Of a stretch of 64,000 nt of DNA, positions 25,940 to 34,851 are shown piece after piece. Every line of letters starts with the position of its first letter. Positions within the stretch are counted from its first letter, which is position 1. The stretch lies in the NCBI RefSeq assembly GCF_040932035.1, contig NZ_JBFRBB010000002.1, forward strand, positions 558,001-622,000, given 5' to 3'. The position numbers and the translations under genes were made by a program. Source of the DNA: Hoeflea_A sp040932035. Lineage in GTDB: Bacteria; Pseudomonadota; Alphaproteobacteria; Rhizobiales; Rhizobiaceae. Below the pieces are notes generated by a model. The model saw only the letters and a program-made list of their open reading frames with translations, was not told the origin of the DNA and did not search any database.

Positions 25940-26893
25940 TCAGGCCGTCGCCAGCTCTGACTTCAACTCTTCCAGAAGCTTCCTGCCTTCACCCTCTTCG
26001 ATACGGGCGATGTCATCCTGATATTTCAGCAAGGTACCGATCGTGTCCGAAATCACTTCGGGGTCGAGTGCAACGCTGTCGAGTTCGGTCAGCGCTGTCG
26101 CCCAGTCGATCGTTTCTGCAACGCCCGGGTTCTTGAAGAGATCGAGCGTCCTGAGCTTTTGCACATAGCCGACAAGCTGCTTTGAAAGCTCCGCATTGCA
26201 TCCAGGCACCTTTCGCCCGACGATCTCCAGCTCGGCAGCCGCATTCGGATAATCGACCCAGTGATAGAGGCAGCGCCGCTTCAGCGCGTCATGAATTTCA
26301 CGCGTGCGGTTCGTGGTGATGATCACGATGGGCGGTTCGTCCGCCTTGATGACGCCAATTTCAGGGATCGAGACCTGATATTCCGAAAGCAACTCGAGCA
26401 GATAGGCCTCGAACGCCTCATCGGTTCGGTCCAGTTCGTCGATCAGGAATATCGGTGCACCGCCACCTTCTGATGATAGCGCCTGCAAGACGGGGCGGCG
26501 TATCAGATAGTGATCGGAAAAGATGTTGCGTTCGATGGCCGCGCGGTCCGTTTCACCGGCAGCCTCGGACATCCTGATTTCCAGCATCTGCGCCGGATAG
26601 TTCCATTCGTAAACCGCCGTCGAAATATCGAGGCCCTCATAGCACTGAAGCCGGATGAGAGGCCTGTTCAGCCCCTTTGAGAGCACCTTGGCAATTTCGG
26701 TTTTCCCGACACCTGCTTCGCCTTCAAGCAACAGCGGCCGGTGCATTCTCAGGCTCAGGAACAGTACGGTCGCCAACGCCCGGCTCGCGACGTAATTCTG
26801 TCCATCCAGCAACTCCAGCGTCTCGTCAATGGAGCCTGGAATTGGTTTCGGCTTGTCGGTCAAAGCTTTGTCCTTTGGCTGTGTGTCCGGCAT
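25940..26893 (-). CDS. CoxD-like MoxR family AAA+ ATPase
   Basis: A 317-residue MoxR ATPase. Walker A is GEAGVGKTEIAKVLSKG, followed by RLQCYEGLDISTAVYEWNYPAQML. Walker B is IFLIDELDRTDEAFEAYLLELLSEYQV, and sensor 1 is VIITTNRTREIHDALKRRCLYHW. It is a chaperone-type ATPase partner of the CoxE-like protein. I chose ATG 26893, 21 bases past the flavin reductase stop; a GTG at 26929 inside that gene is an alternative. Confidence 0.9.
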   Translation of the reverse strand: MPDTQPKDKALTDKPKPIPGSIDETLELLDGQNYVASRALATVLFLSLRMHRPLLLEGEAGVGKTEIAKVLSKGLNRPLIRLQCYEGLDISTAVYEWNYPAQMLEIRMSEAAGETDRAAIERNIFSDHYLIRRPVLQALSSEGGGAPIFLIDELDRTDEAFEAYLLELLSEYQVSIPEIGVIKADEPPIVIITTNRTREIHDALKRRCLYHWVDYPNAAAELEIVGRKVPGCNAELSKQLVGYVQKLRTLDLFKNPGVAETIDWATALTELDSVALDPEVISDTIGTLLKYQDDIARIEEGEGRKLLEELKSELATA

Positions 26894-26913
26894 TTCCTGT
26901 TTGCGCACGCAGG

Positions 26914-27408
26914 CTACAGGCTCCGCCACTCCCGGTCCATAAACAGAAGGGAGGACTGTACATTGCCGATTCGCAATCCCGCGACCTCTCCGAACAGCAC
27001 CATATGGGTGGCCAATTCCTTGTGTTCCATCAGATTGCAGTCAAATACAGCCATGGCGTCCGTCAATGTCGGGCATCCGGTGGAAATCGTGTCCCACTCG
27101 CCCATGGCAAACCGCTCATCGGCATCCTTGTTTTCAAATCCGGCAAACGCTGCCGCCATCGCCTGATGTTGAACGGCCAGTGTATTAAGGGCGAAATTGC
27201 CGCTTTCCAGGAAGATCCTGTTGTTTGGATTGGATTTGTTGAGGCAGACAAGAACAATCGGCGGTTCGTCGGATACCGAACAGGCAGCCGTGACCGTTAC
27301 GCCACGGCGAATACCGTTGTGCTCAGTCGTCACGAGCTGCACATGGCCGACATACCGGGCCATGGCATCCCTATAGTCCTTCGACTGAACCGTCTTTCGT
27401 TTCAACAC
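26914..27408 (-). CDS. Flavin reductase family protein
   Basis: A 164-residue FMN-binding split-barrel protein: MARYVGHVQLVTTEHNGIRRGVTVTAACSVSDEPPIVLVCLNKSNPNNRIFLESGNFALN, ending FGEVAGLRIGNVQSSLLFMDREWRSL. These proteins reduce free FMN/FAD with NAD(P)H and supply partner monooxygenases. It heads the leftward Cox-type maturation run, though a mechanistic link to it is not established. It could equally serve the monooxygenase gene at 14.6 kb. Confidence 0.87.
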   Translation of the reverse strand: MLKRKTVQSKDYRDAMARYVGHVQLVTTEHNGIRRGVTVTAACSVSDEPPIVLVCLNKSNPNNRIFLESGNFALNTLAVQHQAMAAAFAGFENKDADERFAMGEWDTISTGCPTLTDAMAVFDCNLMEHKELATHMVLFGEVAGLRIGNVQSSLLFMDREWRSL

Positions 27409-27693
27409 GCATCATCTCCAACAATTTCCGGATCTCGTCCGGCGTGCAGGCAATACATAGACACATCTTCGCATTTTGAAACCATTTTGCCGATTTTCTT
27501 GTCCGATTCACCGCTATAGCGGCGCCAACCATACTATTTATGGCTGTCCGGCCGTTCAGGAAACAGAAATACGCATTAAGGACAAATCGATGCATGCCAT
27601 GCTATTCGGCAAGGTTCGACTTGGTAGCGCTTATGTGATCTGTTATCGCTTGGGGAAACAACCGTTTGCGTTTTGGGGTATAGAAGAAAATCG

Positions 27694-28839
27694 ATGAGGC
27701 TGGCACGTTCATCCGTTGTTGCTGTGATTGCCTTGGCGGGCATCCAGCTTCTTGCTCCCGCAGCAGCGGCTCAGGACAACGGTCAAGGCCTTCGGGTCGG
27801 CATCATGGTGCCTCGGGAAGGCAATTTTTCCGTTCTGGGTGATCAGGTCGTTTCCGGCATTGAAGTTCTCGCCGCGAATTCAGGAAACGGAATTTCGGAA
27901 ATATTGGAAGAACCCGATTCCTGCGATGCGGCCGGGGGCGAAGACGCGGCAAGCGCCTTTGTCGAGGCGGGGGTGGACGCCGTCATTGGATTTTTATGCA
28001 TGGAAAGCCTGGCGACCGCGCTGCCCGTCCTTTCAGCATCCGGCATTCCGGCCATTACACTGGGCGTGCGTTCGGCAATCATCGCCGAAGATGCCAGCCG
28101 CAACAACTGGCTGTTCTATCGCCTTGCCCCGCGCGATGACGACGAAGCGAAGATGATCGCCCGGACGATCTCGACCGATTGGCTCGGAAAGCCCCTGGCG
28201 CTGATAGAAGACGGAACGATCTACGGGCGTGAGCTGATGGAATCGGTCCGGCTGAGACTCGAGGAAATAGGCATCAGCCCGGTGTTTGTAGACAATTTCA
28301 GGCCCTCCCAGGACAAACAGTTCGGCCTTGTCCGCAGGCTCGAAAAATCCGGCGCAACTCACATATTCGTCGGTGGCGACCGGCAGGACGCAGCAACGAT
28401 CGCACGCGACAGCAAGGAGGCCGATCTCGACCTCACATTTCTTGGCGGCGATGCGCTAAACGCAGCCGATAGCGAGCCACCGCTCGCCAATGGTTTCCTG
28501 GCGGTCACGCTTCCAGAGCCGCGTTTTCTGCAGAGCGCCGAACGCGCCGTTTCGCAGTTCGACAATGCCGAGATCAGCATTAGCGGCTACAGCATTCCGG
28601 CCTATGCATCCGGACAAATCCTGCTGGCGGCCAAACGTGCCTCCAGCATTGCCTCGTCCCCATTGGCCGAGCATCTGACGGGCAAGGAGTTTTTTACGGC
28701 CATCGGCAAAATCGAATTCGACGATTTTGGCGAACGAAAAGACAATCCCTTTGAGCTGATGGTCTGGTACAACGGCACATTCATGCCGGCCAGCCTGTCG
28801 GAAAGACCCCGAGGTGAAGACACTGTGGGCAGCAATTGA
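27694..28839 (+). CDS. Periplasmic branched-chain-amino-acid-type binding protein (orphan)
   Basis: A 381-residue exported protein of the Peripla_BP_6 (LivJ-like) fold. The signal peptide is MRLARSSVVAVIALAGIQLL with cleavage near AAA/QDN. Mature landmarks are LRVGIMVPREGNFSVLGDQVVSGIEVLA, DAVIGFLCMESLATALPVLSASGIPAITLG and GATHIFVGGDRQDAATIARDS. There are no permease or ATPase genes beside it. The stop abuts the ATG of the NylC-like hydrolase gene (TGA then ATG), so they are surely co-transcribed. ATG 27694 gives a clean signal peptide; the frame also opens at TTG 27673. The ligand is unknown. Confidence 0.85.
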   Translation: MRLARSSVVAVIALAGIQLLAPAAAAQDNGQGLRVGIMVPREGNFSVLGDQVVSGIEVLAANSGNGISEILEEPDSCDAAGGEDAASAFVEAGVDAVIGFLCMESLATALPVLSASGIPAITLGVRSAIIAEDASRNNWLFYRLAPRDDDEAKMIARTISTDWLGKPLALIEDGTIYGRELMESVRLRLEEIGISPVFVDNFRPSQDKQFGLVRRLEKSGATHIFVGGDRQDAATIARDSKEADLDLTFLGGDALNAADSEPPLANGFLAVTLPEPRFLQSAERAVSQFDNAEISISGYSIPAYASGQILLAAKRASSIASSPLAEHLTGKEFFTAIGKIEFDDFGERKDNPFELMVWYNGTFMPASLSERPRGEDTVGSN

Positions 28840-29859
28840 ATGATAAAAACCGGTCCACGCAATCTAATCACCGATGTCGATGGTCTGCTTGTCGGAAACG
28901 CTGAGGATCAAGAGCTCAAATCAGGGGTAACGGCAATCCTGTGCGAGGACGCGGCCGTGGCGTCCGTACAGGTGCTCGGCGGCGCACCCGGCACCCGTGA
29001 AACAGACCTTCTGGAACCCCACAACACCCTCGAGACGGTGAATGCGATCGTCCTGTCTGGCGGCTCTGCCTTCGGCCTCGATGCTGCTTCAGGGGTGCAG
29101 GCCGCACTGCGCGAAAAGGGTGTGGGCTTCGAGATCGGCCCCAATATTATCCCGATCGTTCCGGCTGCTATCTTGTTCGACCTCTTAAATGGCGGAAACA
29201 AGGATTGGGGCCTTTACCCGCCCTATCGCGAGCTCGGATATGAGGCCGCCACGAAGGCCACCCGGGAATTTGCTACCGGAACCGCAGGCGCCGGCGCCGG
29301 CGCGATGACGGCCGATCTGAAAGGCGGCCTCGGCTCGGCATCCGCCACGCTCGATAATGGAGTGACGGTCGGCGCGCTGGTGGCTGTCAATTCGGTGGGT
29401 ACGGCAAATGTCGGCGGCGGCGCTCACTTCTGGGCCGCGCCCTTCGAATGCGGCGCCGAGTTCGGCGGCCTCGGACTGCCTTCGCCGCAGCCGGAAAGCA
29501 CGACAGACCTGCGGATTAAATTCCGCGAGCGGCACAGTCCCGAAGGCGCGAACACCACAATTGCGACAATTGCAACCGATGCGGTCCTGACCAAGGCCGA
29601 GGCAAAACGTCTTGCGGTCTCGGCGCATGACGGCTTTGCCCGGGCGATCTGGCCGGCGCATACGCCTTTCGACGGCGACCTGATTTTCTCCATTGCAACG
29701 GGCCGGAGTGGCAAGAAGCTCGACGTTGATGGCTTTCTGGACCTGTGCGCGGCGGCCGCGGCAACAATGTCACGGGCAATAGCACGGGGCGTATTCGAAG
29801 CCCGCGAGGAACCGAACGACGTCAATCCCACCTGGCAATCGAAATTCGGCGGCAAATAA
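28840..29859 (+). CDS. P1/S58 family N-terminal-nucleophile hydrolase (NylC/DmpA-like)
   Basis: A 339-residue protein of the DmpA/NylC family. It shows LSGGSAFGLDAASGVQAALREKGVGFEIG near residue 68 and GTAGAGAGAMTADLKGGLGSASATL near residue 148. The processing site lies in GANTTIATIATDA near residue 230, where NylC-type enzymes cleave between Asn and Thr to free the nucleophilic threonine. The family includes beta-aminopeptidases and 6-aminohexanoate oligomer hydrolases; the natural substrate here is unknown. Translationally adjacent to the binding protein gene. Confidence 0.88.
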   Translation: MIKTGPRNLITDVDGLLVGNAEDQELKSGVTAILCEDAAVASVQVLGGAPGTRETDLLEPHNTLETVNAIVLSGGSAFGLDAASGVQAALREKGVGFEIGPNIIPIVPAAILFDLLNGGNKDWGLYPPYRELGYEAATKATREFATGTAGAGAGAMTADLKGGLGSASATLDNGVTVGALVAVNSVGTANVGGGAHFWAAPFECGAEFGGLGLPSPQPESTTDLRIKFRERHSPEGANTTIATIATDAVLTKAEAKRLAVSAHDGFARAIWPAHTPFDGDLIFSIATGRSGKKLDVDGFLDLCAAAAATMSRAIARGVFEAREEPNDVNPTWQSKFGGK

Positions 29860-29949
29860 TGCAGGCCGCATCGATGACGCCCCGTCCGATTGTCTCCGGC
29901 TGCAGGAAGTGTTAAGCCCCGCAAAATTCCCGGAGCAGTGGAGTAAACC

Positions 29950-30627
29950 ATGAACCGCCCCATCAGGATCGCGCCATCCATTCTTGCAGCGGACTATTCC
30001 AAGCTTGGCCAGGAAGTTCGCGATGTAACCGACAATGGCGCGGACTGGATCCATCTTGATGTCATGGACGGCCATTTCGTCCCCAACATTTCCTACGGGC
30101 CCGATGTCATCAAATCACTGCGTCCGCACAGTAAAGCGGTGTTTGACTGTCACCTGATGATTGCACCGTGCGATCCCTATGTCGAAGCCTTTGCCAAGGC
30201 CGGCTGCGATATCATCACGGTGCACGCCGAAGCCGGCCCGCATCTCCACCGCTCGCTGCAGGCAATCAGGGCTCTGGGCAAGAAGGCCGGTGTGTCGCTC
30301 AATCCGGCGACCCCTGAAAACGTGATCGAGTACGTCCTCGATGAACTCGATCTGATCCTAATCATGAGCGTCAATCCGGGGTTCGGAGGGCAAAAATTCA
30401 TATCGGCGGTTCTGGAAAAAGCCAGGCGCATAAACGCCATGATCGGCGACCGGCCGATCGATCTGGAAATCGACGGCGGCGTTACCGCCGATACGGCCCC
30501 TCTGGCCGCCGCAGCCGGTGTCAATGCTCTGGTGGCCGGCTCGGCGATCTTCAAAGGAGGCACAGCTGAAGCCTACAGAGACAATATTTCCGCTATCCGC
30601 GCCGCCGCGGAATCCGCACGAAGCTAA
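29950..30627 (+). CDS. rpe: Ribulose-phosphate 3-epimerase
   Basis: A 225-residue TIM-barrel enzyme interconverting ribulose-5-phosphate and xylulose-5-phosphate in the pentose phosphate/Calvin pathways. Landmarks are IAPSILAADYSKLGQE, HLDVMDGHFVPNISYGP, MIMSVNPGFGGQKFI-type loop and DLEIDGGVTADTA, which hold the metal-binding and catalytic Asp/His residues. Length is normal. CCCGGAGC lies about 14 bases before the ATG. Confidence 0.95.
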   Translation: MNRPIRIAPSILAADYSKLGQEVRDVTDNGADWIHLDVMDGHFVPNISYGPDVIKSLRPHSKAVFDCHLMIAPCDPYVEAFAKAGCDIITVHAEAGPHLHRSLQAIRALGKKAGVSLNPATPENVIEYVLDELDLILIMSVNPGFGGQKFISAVLEKARRINAMIGDRPIDLEIDGGVTADTAPLAAAAGVNALVAGSAIFKGGTAEAYRDNISAIRAAAESARS

Positions 30628-30636
30628 ACTCCGCAA

Positions 30637-31191
30637 TTGCCGTCCGGGCCTGAACCGTTGAAGGGGCAAGCCGCACCGCAAACAGCACGTGCAGGAACGC
30701 AGCGTTCGGCAACGTCGAAGACCGGCATACTGAGCGCCCGCTGGTTCCTTTTCGGTGCTCCCTTGTGGGGCGCGGTCATGGCGCTCTCTGTCTATGCAGG
30801 ACTTCAGATATCGATCGGCGGGTTAACCTCCCATATGACAGCCCTGCTGGCGCTCTATTTCGCAGGCGGGACGCTCGCATTTCCCATCGCACTTGTAATC
30901 ATCGGTTTTCTCACAAGGAAAAGGCGCGCCGAAGCCCGGTTTTCCATCGCATTCATCTGCCTTGGGGGCCTGACTGTTGCCGTCACAGCCGGGCTGTTCG
31001 CGATCATCTACCGGAGCTTTTATGCCCAGTGGCACGGTGAGTTTGCAACTGTGCTTTGGGCTTACCAGCTTGCTTTTACCCTTGCATCGGCGCTTTATCA
31101 GTTTGCCGTCATCGGCGTGCGCAACTTTATGCCCCTTGGTCTGGTCTTTCTTGTTGCAGCAAGTTACCGGCTGGCCAAAACGACGCGTTGA
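30637..31191 (+). CDS. Small polytopic membrane protein of unknown function
   Basis: A 184-residue frame with four hydrophobic helices, at about residues 35-57, 68-90, 105-127 and 140-175. No catalytic motif is visible and I do not recognise a family. The start is unclear: TTG 30637 gives the longest frame, TTG 30658 and ATG 30778 are alternatives. It lies ten bases after rpe on the same strand and is probably co-transcribed. Confidence 0.6.
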   Translation: MPSGPEPLKGQAAPQTARAGTQRSATSKTGILSARWFLFGAPLWGAVMALSVYAGLQISIGGLTSHMTALLALYFAGGTLAFPIALVIIGFLTRKRRAEARFSIAFICLGGLTVAVTAGLFAIIYRSFYAQWHGEFATVLWAYQLAFTLASALYQFAVIGVRNFMPLGLVFLVAASYRLAKTTR

Positions 31192-31291
31192 GATCGGGGC
31201 TTTTTTCTGCTAGCAGGCTGCCATGCGGCCAAACGGCGGTTGATCGCCTCGCCCGATTCCTCTGAAACGACATCACCAGTGAGTGTCATTA

Positions 31292-32596
31292 ATGATCCCT
31301 CGTTATTCCCGTCCTGAAATGGTGGCCATCTGGTCGCCCGAATCCAAGTTTCGCATTTGGTTTGAAATTGAAGCCCACGCCTGCGATGCATTGGCAGAAC
31401 TCGGCGTCATACCCAAATCGGCTGCCGAAACCATCTGGGAAAAAGGTGGCAAGGCAACATTCGACGTTGCCCGCATTGACGAGATCGAGGCTGTCACCAA
31501 ACACGATGTCATTGCGTTTCTGACACATCTTTCCGAAATCGTCGGGCCGGACGCACGGTTCGTGCACCAGGGCATGACCTCCTCGGATGTTCTCGACACC
31601 TGCTTCAATGTCCAGTTGGTGAAAGCAACGGACATTCTGCTTGCAGATATGCACAAACTGCTGGCTGCGCTTAAGAAACGGGCACTTGAGCACAAGGAAA
31701 CGATCACCATCGGCCGCAGCCACGGCATTCATGCGGAACCCACCACTTTCGGGGTTAAACTGGCCCTCGCCTACGCCGAGTTCGAGCGTTGCCTGAAACG
31801 GCTGGAGGCGGCACGCGAAGAAATTGCCACCTGCGCTATTTCGGGGGCAGTCGGCACATTTGCCAATATCGACCCGCGTGTTGAGGACCATGTCGCCAGA
31901 TCCATGGGCCTTTCCGCCGAAACAGTTTCAACGCAGGTTATCCCGCGTGACCGCCATGCAATGTATTTTGCCACGCTCGGCGTCATCGCCTCCTCGATCG
32001 AAAGGCTTTCGGTCGAAATCCGTCACCTGCAGCGCACCGAGGTCCTGGAAGCCGAAGAATACTTCTCGCCTGGCCAGAAGGGCTCTTCTGCCATGCCGCA
32101 TAAACGCAACCCGGTTCTGACCGAGAACCTGACCGGCCTTGCCCGCATGGTCCGCTCCTATGCAATGCCCGCCATGGAAAACGTCGCGCTTTGGCATGAG
32201 CGTGATATCTCGCATTCGTCGGTCGAGCGCATGATTGGTCCGGATGCCACCGTTACGCTGGATTTTGCCCTTGCGCGGTTGACCGGTGTTGTCGAAAAAC
32301 TCGTCGTCTATCCTGACAACATGATGGCAAACCTAAACAAATTCAGGGGCTTGGTGCACTCCCAACGCGTTCTCCTTGCCCTGACCCAGGCGGGCGTCAG
32401 CCGCGAGGATGCCTACCGGCTGGTTCAGCGCAACGCCATGAAGGTCTGGGAGGAAGGCAAGGATTTCCTCGAAGAGCTGCTGGCGGATGAAGAGGTTCGC
32501 AACGCGCTTTCTGAAGATGATATCCGAGAAAAATTCGACCTCGGCTATCATACCAAGCACGTCGATACGATATTTGCGCGCGTCTTTGGTACGTAG
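31292..32596 (+). CDS. purB: Adenylosuccinate lyase
   Basis: A 434-residue member of the fumarase/aspartase superfamily acting twice in purine synthesis (SAICAR to AICAR, and adenylosuccinate to AMP). The signature GQKGSSAMPHKRNP is near residue 265, TSSDVLDTC near residue 88 and GRSHGIHAEPTTFG near residue 140, which holds the general-acid His. ATG 31292 matches the family start IPRYSRPEM; a GTG three codons earlier is less likely. First gene of the pur region. Confidence 0.96.
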   Translation: MIPRYSRPEMVAIWSPESKFRIWFEIEAHACDALAELGVIPKSAAETIWEKGGKATFDVARIDEIEAVTKHDVIAFLTHLSEIVGPDARFVHQGMTSSDVLDTCFNVQLVKATDILLADMHKLLAALKKRALEHKETITIGRSHGIHAEPTTFGVKLALAYAEFERCLKRLEAAREEIATCAISGAVGTFANIDPRVEDHVARSMGLSAETVSTQVIPRDRHAMYFATLGVIASSIERLSVEIRHLQRTEVLEAEEYFSPGQKGSSAMPHKRNPVLTENLTGLARMVRSYAMPAMENVALWHERDISHSSVERMIGPDATVTLDFALARLTGVVEKLVVYPDNMMANLNKFRGLVHSQRVLLALTQAGVSREDAYRLVQRNAMKVWEEGKDFLEELLADEEVRNALSEDDIREKFDLGYHTKHVDTIFARVFGT

Positions 32597-32630
32597 ACCT
32601 GTTTCTCAGGATTTGTGTGGTGAGTAATCG

Positions 32631-33185
32631 ATGAAAGCTTCTGACGCCGACATCCTGATCGTTCCCGGCTACAAGAATTCGGGCCCTGATCACTGGCAGA
32701 GCCGCTGGCAGGCCAAACTTTCAACCGCCCGGCGGGTAGAGCAGGAAGCCTGGTCAAAACCGGAACGCGATGATTGGACCGCAAACATCGCAAAAGCCGT
32801 AAACGAGGCAGAAAAACCGGTCGTCATAGTCGCCCATTCGCTTGGCGCGGCCGCAGCCGTCCAGGCGGTTCCCGAATTCACCAACAAGGTCAGCGGCGCA
32901 CTGCTTGTGGCACCGCCTGAAGTCGAAAATCCGAAAATCCGGCCAAAACACCTCATGACATTCGGGCCGTATTCGCGCGATCCCCTGCCGTTTCCGGCCA
33001 TCGTGATCGCAAGCCGCGACGATCCGTACAGCAGCTACGAATCGGCGGACGACATTGCCGCGGCCTGGGGAGCGTTGTTCATGGATGCCGGCAAAGCCGG
33101 ACATATCAATGCTGAGTCGGGATTCGGCCCGTGGCCAGAAGGCCTCATGGTGTTCGCCAAATTTCTCAGCAAACTAGAAGCCTGA
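32631..33185 (+). CDS. RBBP9/YdeN family serine hydrolase
   Basis: A 184-residue small alpha/beta hydrolase. The N-terminus ILIVPGYKNSGPDHWQSRWQ is diagnostic of the RBBP9/YdeN family; the nucleophile is in VIVAHSLGAAAAV near residue 66, Asp in IASRDDPYSSY, and His in AGHINAESGFGPWPEG. Physiological substrates are unknown. It lies 35 bases after purB and is convergent with the ATPase zeta-subunit gene. Confidence 0.9.
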   Translation: MKASDADILIVPGYKNSGPDHWQSRWQAKLSTARRVEQEAWSKPERDDWTANIAKAVNEAEKPVVIVAHSLGAAAAVQAVPEFTNKVSGALLVAPPEVENPKIRPKHLMTFGPYSRDPLPFPAIVIASRDDPYSSYESADDIAAAWGALFMDAGKAGHINAESGFGPWPEGLMVFAKFLSKLEA

Positions 33186-33231
33186 ATGCAAATTGGCCCC
33201 GATACATTAAGAAACGGGGCCAAAATATTGA

Positions 33232-33552
33232 TTACTCGGAAACAATTTGCTCCATTGCCGTATGCATGAATTCATCCATGTGGCGGCGAATCTGATGATC
33301 TGACTGGTCCACACCGGCTTCGTCAAAATCACGGCGAACCTTGCGGAATACGTCCTCGTCACCGGCTTCTTCGAAATCGGCCAATACCACTTCCTTGGCG
33401 TAGGCTTCGGCGTCATCGCCTTCCTTGCCAAGCAATTCTGCTGCCCACAGGCCCAGCATTTTATTGCGACGGGCCTCGGCCTTGAACCGCAGCTCCTCAT
33501 CATGTGCAAATTTGTTTTCGTAGGCTTCGCTGCGCTCGTCCATGCCGCTCAT
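33232..33552 (-). CDS. F1F0-ATPase inhibitor zeta subunit (DUF1476 family)
   Basis: A 106-residue helical, acidic protein: MDERSEAYENKFAHDEELRFKAEARRNKMLGLWAAELLGK, then a C-terminal FRKVRRDFDEAGVDQSDHQIRRHMDEF. This family was first found as the zeta subunit that blocks ATP hydrolysis by the F1-ATPase in Paracoccus; inhibition is through the N-terminal helix. ATG 33552 has AGGAGA seven bases upstream. It stands between purB and purC on the opposite strand, a common Rhizobiales arrangement. Confidence 0.88.
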   Translation of the reverse strand: MSGMDERSEAYENKFAHDEELRFKAEARRNKMLGLWAAELLGKEGDDAEAYAKEVVLADFEEAGDEDVFRKVRRDFDEAGVDQSDHQIRRHMDEFMHTAMEQIVSE

Positions 33553-33808
33553 ATTCAGTTCTCCTGAACGTAAAGTTATTACATAGCTCTGCAAACCTTT
33601 ATAGCAAGTATCTGCTTGGCTTACATCTCTAAACCAAATGCCTGCCAAAAGATCAATCGCTGCTTTGGTCGCGGGCAAATTATCTGCCTATTTCGTCAAA
33701 TTGACGAGACCCGGCGATTGTGAAATGCGGCGGTTTCAGCTAGATGGTAGCGGAATTTGACGCAAATGGGGCAGCACTCAATCTCCCGCTGCAGAAACAG
33801 AGAACATC

Positions 33809-34573
33809 ATGAATCGTCGCCGCCGTATCTATGAGGGCAAGGCCAAAATTCTCTATGAAGGCCCGGAACCGGGAACACTCGTACAATTTTTCAAGGACGA
33901 TGCCACCGCATTCAATGCCAAGAAGCACGATGTCATCGAAGGCAAGGGCGTGCTCAACAACCGGATTTCCGAGTATGTCTTCGAAAATCTCAACCGGATC
34001 GGCATTCCGACGCATTTTATCAAACGCGTGAATATGCGCGAACAGCTCATCAAGGAAGTCGAGATCATTCCGCTGGAAGTGGTGGTGCGCAATGTGGCTG
34101 CCGGTTCGCTTTCCAAGCGGCTCGGTCTTGACGAAGGCACCGTCCTGCCGCGTTCGATCATCGAGTTTTATTACAAGGCCGACGCGCTCGATGACCCCAT
34201 GGTTTCAGAAGAGCACATCACCGCATTCGGATGGGCAAGCCCGCAGGAAATCGACGACATCATGGCGCTCGCCATCCGCGTCAACGACTTCCTTTCCGGC
34301 CTTTTCCTCGGCGTCGGCATCCAGTTGGTCGATTTCAAGATCGAATGCGGCCGCCTGTTCGAGGGCGACATGATGCGCATTGTCGTCGCCGACGAGATTT
34401 CGCCGGACAGCTGCCGCCTTTGGGATATAGAAACCAAGGACAAGATGGACAAGGACCGCTACCGCCGCGACCTCGGCGGTCTGGTGGAAGCCTATCAGGA
34501 AGTCGCCCGCCGCCTCGGCATCGTCAACAAGAACGAGCCGCCACGCGGAACCGGGCCGGTCCTGGTCAAATAA
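33809..34573 (+). CDS. purC: SAICAR synthetase
   Basis: A 254-residue enzyme joining CAIR and aspartate with ATP in purine synthesis. It starts RRRRIYEGKAKILYEGPEPG and shows LEVVVRNVAAGSLSKRLGL, LPRSIIEFYYKADALDDPM and LVDFKIECGRLFEGDMMRIVVADEISPDSCRLWD. Normal length. Followed after 32 bases by purS in the same orientation. Confidence 0.96.
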   Translation: MNRRRRIYEGKAKILYEGPEPGTLVQFFKDDATAFNAKKHDVIEGKGVLNNRISEYVFENLNRIGIPTHFIKRVNMREQLIKEVEIIPLEVVVRNVAAGSLSKRLGLDEGTVLPRSIIEFYYKADALDDPMVSEEHITAFGWASPQEIDDIMALAIRVNDFLSGLFLGVGIQLVDFKIECGRLFEGDMMRIVVADEISPDSCRLWDIETKDKMDKDRYRRDLGGLVEAYQEVARRLGIVNKNEPPRGTGPVLVK

Positions 34574-34605
34574 AGACAGCGAACAGCACTCAAGGAACAG
34601 CAACC

Positions 34606-34848
34606 GTGATCAAGGCACGTGTCACAGTCACTCTGAAAAACGGGGTGCTCGACCCACAGGGCAAGGCCATAGAAGGCGCGCTCGATTCGCTCGGCTTCGA
34701 AGACGTCGGCCAGGTCCGCCAGGGCAAGGTGTTCGATATCGAACTTTCTTCCACGAATACGGCGAAGGCGCAGGAGCAGATTTCCGCCATGTGCGAAAAG
34801 CTGCTCGCAAACACTGTCATCGAAGACTATTCGGTCGAACTCGTCTGA
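34606..34848 (+). CDS. purS: FGAM synthase subunit PurS
   Basis: An 80-residue subunit that bridges PurQ and PurL in the three-subunit formylglycinamidine synthase. The sequence IKARVTVTLKNGVLDPQGKAIEGALDSLGF is typical. It begins at a GTG with AAGGA eight bases before; the reading frame is open far upstream inside purC but that is a shadow. The downstream neighbour is kynA on the opposite strand, three bases from its stop, rather than the expected purQ. Confidence 0.94.
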   Translation: MIKARVTVTLKNGVLDPQGKAIEGALDSLGFEDVGQVRQGKVFDIELSSTNTAKAQEQISAMCEKLLANTVIEDYSVELV

Positions 34849-34851
34849 ATC

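Noticed and set aside
27371..27595. A 74-codon minus-strand frame upstream of and overlapping the flavin reductase start
   Set aside because: Cys- and Arg-rich composition, no clear ribosome-binding site, and overlap with the start of the recognised gene.
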